5,985 nt of DNA from the NCBI GenBank assembly GCA_016191715.1, contig JACPVN010000551.1, positions 1-5,985 of the forward strand. The letters are read 5' to 3'. How positions within the stretch are numbered: the stretch's first letter is position 1; the number at the start of each line of letters is the position of its first letter. A program made the translations under genes and the position numbers. Under the pieces are notes generated by a model. The model was not told where the DNA came from. It saw only the letters and a list, made by a program, of their open reading frames with translations, and did no database searches. This document shows positions 1-5,985 of the stretch, piece by piece. This DNA comes from Ignavibacteriota bacterium. GTDB lineage: Bacteria > Bacteroidota > Ignavibacteria > UBA10030 > SZUA-254.

Positions 1-1
1 A

Positions 2-214
2 ACACAATTCATATTTGCAACCCACAATCCCAATATTCCGGTACTTGGAGATTGCGAGCAGATTGTTAGTTGCCGTTACGACACTAAAAAAATATCCGTT
101 ACCATCGGAAGCATTGACGACATAAATATCCGTAAAAACATTGTAACGATAATGGAAGGCGGAAATGAAGCTTTTGAAAAACGAAAAATGATATACGAAT
201 TATGGAACCAATAG
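2..214 (+). CDS. C-terminal end of an ABC/SMC-type ATPase, probably TrlF-like (5' truncated by window edge)
   Basis: Only the last 70 codons are visible; the reading frame is open from the left edge to a TAG stop. Seen: the fragment begins QFIFATHNPNIPVLGDCEQI. ATHN at fragment residues 6-9 looks like the switch-histidine (H-loop) motif that follows Walker B in ABC/SMC-type ATPases. NPNIPVLGD followed by GSIDD (36-40) and EGGNEAF (52-58) matches my recollection of the tail of large AAA/ABC-like ATPases annotated as TrlF, which carry a PHP phosphoesterase domain at the N-terminus. That N-terminal part, Walker A and Walker B lie outside the window, so neither the PHP domain nor activity can be confirmed. 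The end overlaps the AlbA_2 gene by 13 nt, so the two are probably co-transcribed and translationally coupled. Inferred role: nucleotide-driven sensor or effector in a defence operon. Alternative: another SMC-like ATPase such as an RloC/PrrC-type protein, which I consider less likely because of the GSID/EGG tail. Confidence 0.65.
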   Translation, partial: TQFIFATHNPNIPVLGDCEQIVSCRYDTKKISVTIGSIDDINIRKNIVTIMEGGNEAFEKRKMIYELWNQ

Positions 215-1356
215 AACTTTTAGACATAATAGCAAAAGGCGAAAGTAGTACCGTTCAATTTAAAGAACGAATAAGCGATGCTTACAAAATCGCAACTGAA
301 ATGGTTGCATTTTCCAATTCGAAAGGAGGATTAATTATCGTTGGAGTGAACGATAAAAGTGGGGAGCTAAAGGGATTAGGTTTTCAAGAAATACAGAATG
401 CAAATAATTTATTAGCAAGTGCAGCATCTGATAATGTTAAAAGTCCGATTACAATTATTTCAGAACAAGTTACTATTAACGGACACAACTTAATTATTGT
501 CCGTTTAAAAGAAGGAAGCGATAAACCTTACAGAGATAACAAAGGAATTGTTTGGATGAAAAATGGCTCTGATAAAAGGAAAGTAGTTTCCAATGACGAG
601 TTACTGAGGATGCTTCAAAGCAGCGGAAATATTGCTGCCGATGAAGAACCCGTTGCAAATACTACTATTGATGACATCGATGTTGATTTTGTCCACAGGT
701 TTATAAAAAAGAAAACTAAAAAAACTTTAAGAGGCTTAAAGCAAACACTTTCACAGATTCTAAATAATATGGGATTTGCAAAAAATGATAATCTTACGCT
801 TGCAGGATTATTGTTATTTGGGAAACGACCTCAGTCATTTAAACCTCTCTTTTCTGTACAATGCATTGCGTTTGTCGGTAATTACATTTCTGGTCTAGAA
901 TACAGGGATAGTGAACCCCCATTTGAAGGTAACTTGTCGGAGTTATTTGAAAAAACAATGAGTTTCATGATGAGAAATCTTCGTAAGGATCAGGTTAAAG
1001 AATCATTCAATAGTTTAGGTGAGCTAGAAATTCCGAAACAGGCATTGGAAGAATTAGTAGTGAATGCTTTAATTCATCGGGACTACTTCATACAATCATC
1101 TATTAAAGTTTTTATTTTCGACAATCGTATTGAAATAATCAGTCCGGGTAAACTGCCAAACAATTTGACAATTGAAAAAATAAAATCATATACATCAATC
1201 GCCCGCAACCAATTGCTTTTTTCGAACGCAAGGTATTTGCTTCCCTATATTGGAATAGGAAGTGGCATACCAAGAGCATTAGAATCTTATCCTGACATTA
1301 ATTTTGTTAATGACATTGATAAAGAATTATTCATAGCCGTGATACAAAGAAAATAA
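202..1356 (+). CDS. AlbA_2 (Schlafen-like) nucleic-acid-binding domain protein with C-terminal GHKL-type ATPase domain
   Basis: A 384-residue cytoplasmic protein of the COG2865-like family, often annotated as ATP-binding or putative transcriptional regulator. Residues about 10-130 form the AlbA_2 domain: G13-E14 and F20-K21-E22, then AFSNSKGG (36-43) and VGVND (47-51). The middle (about 155-280) has the usual linker fold with AGLLLFGKRP. Residues about 280-384 resemble the HATPase_c_4/GHKL module: E284 and N288 with HRDY (292-295), DNRIEIISPGKL (307-318) and the glycine loop GIGSGIPR (351-358). It ends just after this module, so the C-terminal winged helix found in many relatives is absent. 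ATG 202 is chosen because the AlbA_2 domain starts just behind it; no Shine-Dalgarno is visible, and the start sits inside the end of the upstream gene, implying coupled translation. The gene is more AT-rich than res downstream. Family members are frequent near restriction-modification genes. The exact biochemical role is unknown; binding DNA or RNA in an ATP-dependent way is an inference. Confidence 0.88.
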   Translation: MEPIELLDIIAKGESSTVQFKERISDAYKIATEMVAFSNSKGGLIIVGVNDKSGELKGLGFQEIQNANNLLASAASDNVKSPITIISEQVTINGHNLIIVRLKEGSDKPYRDNKGIVWMKNGSDKRKVVSNDELLRMLQSSGNIAADEEPVANTTIDDIDVDFVHRFIKKKTKKTLRGLKQTLSQILNNMGFAKNDNLTLAGLLLFGKRPQSFKPLFSVQCIAFVGNYISGLEYRDSEPPFEGNLSELFEKTMSFMMRNLRKDQVKESFNSLGELEIPKQALEELVVNALIHRDYFIQSSIKVFIFDNRIEIISPGKLPNNLTIEKIKSYTSIARNQLLFSNARYLLPYIGIGSGIPRALESYPDINFVNDIDKELFIAVIQRK

Positions 1357-1362
1357 GCGGTG

Positions 1363-4017
1363 ATGAAACTCCACTTCGACAGCAATCAGGAATATCAGAA
1401 AGAAGCAATCAAATCAATTACTGATATTTTTGAGGGGCAATCTTTGAACAGCGGAGATTTTGAATTCTCTTTTAATCGGCCGGGGGTGATACTTACCGAG
1501 AACGGGTTTGGGAATAAGTTGAATTGTTCCGGATTAGAAGACTTGACCAAAAACATACAAAATATTCAGAGAAGAAACGGATTGAACATATCTTCTCCGG
1601 AAGAAATTGGTAACAATGGATGGAATTTTTCCGTTGAGATGGAAACCGGCACTGGCAAGACGTATGTTTACCTTCGTACCATTTATGAGTTGAACAAACT
1701 GTATGGATTCAAAAAGTTTGTTATCGTTGTACCCTCTATTGCCATACGCGAAGGTGTGTTGAAGAATTTAGAAATCACCGAGGAACACTTTCAATCGTTG
1801 TATGATAAAGTTCCGGTCACTTTTCATGTGTATGATAGCAGGAAAGTTTCCAATCTCAGAGGATTCGCTTCTGCAGATACAATCCAGATTTTGGTTCTCA
1901 ACATAGATTCGTTCGCGAAGGACGAAAACATTATCAATAAATCCACCGATAAACTTATAGGGAAGAAACCGATTGAATTTATTCAATGTACCAAGCCGAT
2001 AGTAATTGTGGACGAGCCGCAGAATATGGAAACAGAGATTCGAAAAAAAGCAGTTGAAAATCTTGATCCGCTTTGCACGCTTCGATACTCGGCAACACAC
2101 ACGCATCTTTATAACCTGATGTACTCACTCAATCCTGTCAAGGCATACGATTTAGGATTAGTGAAACAAATTGAAGTTGACTCGGTTGTAAGCGAAAATG
2201 ATTTTAACGCTCCGTATTTACAGGTGGAAAATATTACGCGGAGTGGAAATTCCATCAAAGCGAAAATAAAAATTGATGTTCTTACAGATGCTGGCGTGAA
2301 ACGGAAAAAGGTAACAGCGAGCGGAAGAAAATTGGATTTGTTTCTGTTATCAAATGGCAATGAAAAGTATCACGGTTTGAAGATTTGTGAAGTTAATTTC
2401 GGGGCAGAGAACATAGAACTGACAAACGGTTTGGTTTTGAATAAAGGAGAAACGCAGGGGGGTATGAGCCATGATATCATGCGTTGTATGTTGACCAAAA
2501 CTATCGAAGAACATTTGAAGAAGGAAAAGAATTGCAGGGGAAACGGAATCAAAGTGCTTTCACTCTTCTTCATTGATAAGGTGAAAAATTACCGTGAGTA
2601 TGATTCCAATGGTAATCCGCTCAAAGGAAAAATCGCTCAATGGTTTGAGGAAATTTACACTAAAGAAATTTCCAAACCGGAGAACAGAAATTTGATTTCT
2701 TACCCGATAGAAGAACTGCATAACGGATATTTTTCTCAGGATAACAAAGGGCGATTGAAAGATACGGAAGGTGAATCGAAAGCAGATGATGAAACCTACA
2801 GGTTGATAATGCAGGAGAAAGAAAAGTTGCTCGATGAGAATGTTCCGCTCCGGTTTATCTTCAGCCATTCGGCATTACGTGAGGGTTGGGACAATCCGAA
2901 TGTATTTCAGATTTGTACACTGAACGAAACGAAATCGGAAATCAAAAAACGTCAGGAAATCGGGAGAGGGCTACGTCTCGCTGTCAATCAAAATGGAGAA
3001 AGAATAGTTGACCGGAACATCAATAGATTAACCGTTGTCGCAAATGAACGGTATGAAGATTTTGCAAAGGCATTACAAAAGGAAATTCTGGAAGATTGCG
3101 GAGTTGATTTTTCCGGTAGAATGAAAAATAAAAAAGACAAGAAGAGAGTTCGCTACCGGAAAGGATTTACAAAAGATCCGAAGTTCTTAAAGATTTGGAA
3201 TAAAATTCGATTTCAAACAACGTATAGTGTAAACTATGAAACCGACCGATTGATATCACTTGCTTCGATTGCTGTTTGTAACATGGTGGAAACAAAGAAA
3301 CCATCCGTCAAGTCAGTTACGTATCGAACAAATATTTCAGATGCAGGTATCAGTGGTTCAATCGTCGGGGAGGGGTCCGGAATGGAGAGCGAACTGCAAA
3401 CTGAAATTCCGGATATGCTTTCGTATGTTCAAAGTAAAACTGAACTCACACGAAAGACAATATTGCAAATCATAAAACTATCGAACCGGTTGAACGAATT
3501 ACTCATCAATCCACAAATGTTTATGGACAATGCTGTTTCTGCCATCAAGAATGTCATGCAACGACTAATGGTTGATGGGATTCAATATGAGAAAATCGAA
3601 GATGCATCGTATCCGTTGAGTATGTTTAATGAGACTAATCTTGAAATCTATGTTGATGAATTCGCTCTTACTATTCAGGACAATTCAAAGACAATATATG
3701 ATGATTATCTACCAATAGAGAGTGGTGTAGAACTTCAATTTGCGAAAGATTGTGAAAGGAGTGAGAAAATCGAAATGTATTTCAAACTCCCGGATTGGTT
3801 TAAGATTCCAACACCGGTAGGAAACTACAATCCCGATTGGGCAATCGTCTTCAAAGAAGCAAAGAACCTGTGTGTGGTGGTTGAGACAAAATCGAAGGAA
3901 CAAGCGTTTCATCCGATTGAAGAACTGAAACTTCGTTGCGGCAAGGCACATTTCAAGCAATGCGAAGGCGTAAAATTTGAGGGACCGATTACGTCTATTT
4001 CAGAATTGCGTTGTTGA
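1363..4017 (+). CDS. res: Type III restriction-modification system, restriction (helicase-nuclease) subunit Res
   Basis: An 884-residue subunit that, in complex with the methyltransferase Mod, uses ATP to act between two unmethylated sites and then cuts DNA. Motifs seen in order: N-terminal FDSNQEYQ with the adenine-contacting Q12; Walker A METGTGKT (93-100, K99); motif Ia VVPS (122-125); motif II DEPQ (217-220); motif III SATH (243-246); motif V region ALREGWDNP (504-512); motif VI QEIGRGLRL (531-539). The C-terminal endonuclease shows PD (824-825) and ETK (841-843), a PD-(D/E)XK site with all acidic and lysine residues in place. Length is typical for the shorter Res proteins, with no frameshift, so the enzyme looks intact. 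ATG 1363 is preferred because relatives start MKLxFDxNQ; a GTG at 1360 would add one residue. Only six bases separate it from the upstream stop, so it is in the same operon. Mod is not in this window, and res is normally next to it. Its G+C resembles that of the downstream secreted gene rather than the AlbA_2 gene. Confidence 0.95.
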   Translation: MKLHFDSNQEYQKEAIKSITDIFEGQSLNSGDFEFSFNRPGVILTENGFGNKLNCSGLEDLTKNIQNIQRRNGLNISSPEEIGNNGWNFSVEMETGTGKTYVYLRTIYELNKLYGFKKFVIVVPSIAIREGVLKNLEITEEHFQSLYDKVPVTFHVYDSRKVSNLRGFASADTIQILVLNIDSFAKDENIINKSTDKLIGKKPIEFIQCTKPIVIVDEPQNMETEIRKKAVENLDPLCTLRYSATHTHLYNLMYSLNPVKAYDLGLVKQIEVDSVVSENDFNAPYLQVENITRSGNSIKAKIKIDVLTDAGVKRKKVTASGRKLDLFLLSNGNEKYHGLKICEVNFGAENIELTNGLVLNKGETQGGMSHDIMRCMLTKTIEEHLKKEKNCRGNGIKVLSLFFIDKVKNYREYDSNGNPLKGKIAQWFEEIYTKEISKPENRNLISYPIEELHNGYFSQDNKGRLKDTEGESKADDETYRLIMQEKEKLLDENVPLRFIFSHSALREGWDNPNVFQICTLNETKSEIKKRQEIGRGLRLAVNQNGERIVDRNINRLTVVANERYEDFAKALQKEILEDCGVDFSGRMKNKKDKKRVRYRKGFTKDPKFLKIWNKIRFQTTYSVNYETDRLISLASIAVCNMVETKKPSVKSVTYRTNISDAGISGSIVGEGSGMESELQTEIPDMLSYVQSKTELTRKTILQIIKLSNRLNELLINPQMFMDNAVSAIKNVMQRLMVDGIQYEKIEDASYPLSMFNETNLEIYVDEFALTIQDNSKTIYDDYLPIESGVELQFAKDCERSEKIEMYFKLPDWFKIPTPVGNYNPDWAIVFKEAKNLCVVVETKSKEQAFHPIEELKLRCGKAHFKQCEGVKFEGPITSISELRC

Positions 4018-4183
4018 TCGTCGTTTAACTCTTCCTCGGGATGCAACTAAAAAATCATTCAAAAATCCTTGCTATTCAAAAAAAAATTTCTAACATTTAC
4101 TGCGTAGGCGGTGGTTAGATTGCAGTCCCAGCCAATCACGATAATAATTCGCAGGAGTATTAACATTATTCAGGTAAGTCGTT
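4018..4183. other. Intergenic gap between the restriction cluster and the secreted-protein gene
   Basis: This 166-bp gap contains no credible ORF. It has an A9 run at 4078-4086 and AT-rich sequence. No stem-loop followed by a T run is visible on the plus strand after res, so I cannot mark a rho-independent terminator. AGGAG at 4153-4157 resembles a Shine-Dalgarno sequence but lies 26 bases before the ATG at 4184, and an in-frame TAA at 4175-4177 rules out a longer protein using it. The nearer AGG at 4172-4174 is the only plausible weak ribosome-binding sequence. Confidence 0.6.
4120..4148 (+). promoter_or_regulatory. Possible promoter for the secreted-protein gene
   Basis: TTGCAG (4120-4125) and AATAAT (4143-4148) are separated by 17 bases, resembling sigma-70-type -35 and -10 boxes, and lie 35 bases before the start codon. 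The location after the end of an operon and before a functionally unrelated gene makes a promoter here reasonable. AT-rich DNA yields such matches by chance, and Bacteroidota promoters often have a different -10 consensus, so this is weak. Confidence 0.25.
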
Positions 4184-4204
4184 ATGAAAAAAGTAAGTCG
4201 TTAT
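4174..4204 (+). repeat. 12-nt direct repeat GTAAGTCGTTAT across the start codon
   Basis: Perfect copies occur at 4174-4185 and 4193-4204, a 19-base period. The first copy ends in the AT of the ATG start at 4184; the second encodes VSRY in the n-region of the signal peptide. It may be a local slippage duplication or a binding site for a regulator or RNA; nothing in the sequence decides between these. Confidence 0.6.
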
Positions 4205-5985
4205 CAAGTGTGTGTTATTGTAGTTCTTGTTCTTTTCTTCTCTTCACTTCTGATTACTTCGGAGAAACATCCGAAGAAGGGTGATATACGTTCAACTGAA
4301 AAAACAGTTGTCAGTTGGGCGAAACGTGCATATCAAGGATTTAACTTGCGAATGTGGTTGAGCAACCAGAGTACTGTAGGTATTGGAGCTTGGGATGGAG
4401 ATGTTCCGGTTGATTATGTTGTCAATTGTGGTTACGGTATTGGTGTTTCCTATCCGTACACAAGTTGTGTTGAACATGTGTACGGTGCAGGTCCAATTAT
4501 CGGTGCAAAAATTGATGGTGTTCGGTATGTTACGGAAGGATACAATGGGAATGCCGGTGATTCGTATTTCCTTCCTGAACGGAAAGATACTGCTCGGGAT
4601 AAATTCTGGTTCACATCTATTGATAACTGGCAATCTGAAAATCGTTCAGGAATTGATGATGATGCAGACGGTTCGATTGATGAAGATGAACTCGACGGAA
4701 CAGATAATGACGGAGATTGGAACATCGCTCTCGATGACCTCGGGGCTGACAATTTAGCAGACACAAATGAAACAGGATGTAAAGGCGTTTACGATCCGTT
4801 ACTCAATCCTGACCCTGCTTATGATAATTATGATGCTACCGGTGTGAAAAGAGATACTTGTCATCCGAACGCGTTAGGTCAATTTCCAAAAATGAATCAT
4901 AAAGATTTATATACACAAGGCAACGGCATGCCTGACCATGGAGAGAGTCATGTTGATGAAGATTACGGAGCGCTCTCTCAAAGCGATTATTATTGTTCCT
5001 ATACGGATACATTTAAAAGTCCAACTTATCCTAATCACAAATCCATGGGAATAAAGGTATGGCAAAAATCGTATGCGTGGAAAAAGGGGACAGCCGCCGA
5101 TGCCATGATCATACATGAGTATTATGTGGTGAATGTCGGGAAGAAAACCTTGCGGGATATGTACTTAGGATATTTTGCCGACATGGATATCGGACCTCTT
5201 TCTGTGGCAGGTTACTATCAGTATAATTATTCTGCGTTTGATGCATCTACGAAAACTGCATATACTCACAATCCTGTTCACAATGGCTCTACACCATTGG
5301 GGTTGACATTACTACAAGCCGCAAAGCCATTCGATTCATTGCAACTCATGTTCCAGCCACACGACTTCGACCCTCCTTGTGGTGGAACCAGCGATTCGAG
5401 TCTTTATGATTGTTTGAGTTGTGAAACTTTTTCCGGGTCATGTATTGCAGAGAATGAATCTCCCCATTCGTTACATGATACCCGGTTTACAACTTCACAT
5501 GGTCCGTACGAAACAATGAATCCCGGTGATACAGTGAAAATGGTCTATGCATTTGTATCCGGAGAATCCATTCGGGAGATGTTGAATAATGCGCGAAGAG
5601 CGGAACGAATCTGGAAAAGCGGCGGATTCATCATGCCGTTAGTTCAGGTTTATGACTCGGGAAGCGGACGACCGATTACTCTGACGTGGGGTTCAATTGC
5701 TCGCTCCCCTTTTGGAAATGTTGTCTCATATAAAATTTTATACGGTACGGAGTTAGGTGTTTATTCAGACTCAATCATTGTCAACGATACAACGGTAACG
5801 ATGAACTTACCATCAGGACTGGTTTATAATTTCGTTGTTCGTGCAATTGATGAACATGGAAACGAAAGCGCTGATTCCGATGAGATGAATAATATTCCAC
5901 AGACTCCGTTTCATCTAAGTGCAACCGGAGGGGACGTATCAATTCTTATAGACTGGGATGACAATCCGGACGCGGATTTACTGGG
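4184..5985 (+). CDS. Secreted fibronectin type III domain protein with EF-hand-like Asp-rich loop (3' truncated by window edge)
   Basis: The frame is open from ATG 4184 to the right edge, giving 600 complete codons and no stop. Residues 1-26 look like a signal peptide: basic MKKVSRY, then a hydrophobic core VCVIVVLVLFFSSLLIT. No clear AXA cleavage site is seen, so an uncleaved anchor is possible. Residues 158-169 (DDDADGSIDEDE) match the EF-hand calcium loop pattern at positions 1, 3, 5, 6, 8, 9 and 12, followed by a second Asp-rich stretch to about 190; another acidic segment, HGESHVDEDY, lies at 252-261. A four-Cys cluster (399, 410, 413, 420) may form disulfides. GESIREMLNNARRAERI near residue 470 resembles a segment recurrent in large hypothetical exported proteins of Ignavibacteria and relatives. 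An FN3 domain spans about 490-572 (LTWGSI, SYKILYGTE, YNFVVRAIDEHGNES) and a second begins near 575 (LSATGGDVSILIDWDDN). Known proteins of this style usually end in a sorting domain for type IX secretion; that end is not visible here. Start choice is supported by an in-frame stop at 4175. Function unknown; likely surface or extracellular. Confidence 0.85.
   Translation, partial: MKKVSRYQVCVIVVLVLFFSSLLITSEKHPKKGDIRSTEKTVVSWAKRAYQGFNLRMWLSNQSTVGIGAWDGDVPVDYVVNCGYGIGVSYPYTSCVEHVYGAGPIIGAKIDGVRYVTEGYNGNAGDSYFLPERKDTARDKFWFTSIDNWQSENRSGIDDDADGSIDEDELDGTDNDGDWNIALDDLGADNLADTNETGCKGVYDPLLNPDPAYDNYDATGVKRDTCHPNALGQFPKMNHKDLYTQGNGMPDHGESHVDEDYGALSQSDYYCSYTDTFKSPTYPNHKSMGIKVWQKSYAWKKGTAADAMIIHEYYVVNVGKKTLRDMYLGYFADMDIGPLSVAGYYQYNYSAFDASTKTAYTHNPVHNGSTPLGLTLLQAAKPFDSLQLMFQPHDFDPPCGGTSDSSLYDCLSCETFSGSCIAENESPHSLHDTRFTTSHGPYETMNPGDTVKMVYAFVSGESIREMLNNARRAERIWKSGGFIMPLVQVYDSGSGRPITLTWGSIARSPFGNVVSYKILYGTELGVYSDSIIVNDTTVTMNLPSGLVYNFVVRAIDEHGNESADSDEMNNIPQTPFHLSATGGDVSILIDWDDNPDADLL

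Noticed and set aside
1768..2868. Several minus-strand open frames opposite res
   Set aside because: They lie entirely within res, which carries all helicase motifs in the plus frame; their products show no recognisable domain and are Cys/Phe-rich in the manner of antisense shadows.
4118..4137. Small inverted repeat GATTG / CAATC with a 10-base loop, considered as an operator or terminator
   Set aside because: The stem is only five pairs, does not extend inward or outward, and is not followed by a T run.
4153..4157. AGGAG as the ribosome-binding site of the secreted-protein gene
   Set aside because: It is 26 bases before the ATG, and no in-frame start lies between it and the TAA stop at 4175 that could make a longer protein.
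4383..4757. Open frames on both strands inside the secreted-protein gene, such as a 124-codon plus-strand frame
   Set aside because: They are out of frame with the continuous 600-codon frame from 4184 that has a signal peptide, EF-hand-like loop and FN3 domains.
1..5985. CRISPR array, tRNA, rRNA, insertion-sequence ends or transposase
   Set aside because: No regularly spaced repeats, no tRNA-like cloverleaf segments and no terminal inverted repeats or transposase motifs were seen on reading both strands; a computed search was not possible.

Overview
This AT-rich window (roughly 33-45% G+C by hand count) holds four genes, all on the plus strand. The first three form a tightly packed cluster that looks like part of a defence island. 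The fourth is an unrelated secreted-protein gene that runs off the right edge. The style of the fourth gene (an Asp-rich EF-hand-like stretch, a 'GESIREMLNNARRAERI' segment and fibronectin type III modules) suggests a bacterium of the Bacteroidota/Ignavibacteriota/Chlorobiota neighbourhood. Shine-Dalgarno sequences are weak, which fits. The taxonomic call is an inference from style, not from a marker gene.

Layout. Positions 2-214 hold the last 70 codons of a gene whose protein ends like the C-terminus of an ABC/SMC-type ATPase, most like the family labelled TrlF in databases (switch-histidine motif ATHN, then a conserved GSID...EGG-EAF tail). It overlaps by 13 nt the next gene (202-1356), a 384-residue AlbA_2 (Schlafen-like) protein with a C-terminal GHKL-type ATPase domain (COG2865-like). 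Seven bases after that stop comes a complete type III restriction subunit Res (1363-4017), with all main SF2 helicase motifs and a C-terminal PD-ExK nuclease. A 166-bp gap (4018-4183) holds a possible weak promoter and a 12-nt direct repeat across the next start codon. The last gene (4184 to the edge, 600 complete codons with no stop) encodes an exported protein with a signal-peptide-like N-terminus, an EF-hand-like Asp-rich loop, a Cys cluster and FN3 modules.

How the genes may work together. Res cleaves DNA only with its partner methyltransferase Mod, which is not in this window and would be expected further left. If Mod is there, the ATPase and AlbA_2 genes are inserted between mod and res as extra cargo. 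Base composition supports a composite origin: the AlbA_2 gene is clearly more AT-rich (about 30-38% G+C in sampled lines) than res (about 38-47%), and the change falls near the short junction between them. The secreted protein has no evident functional link to the cluster.
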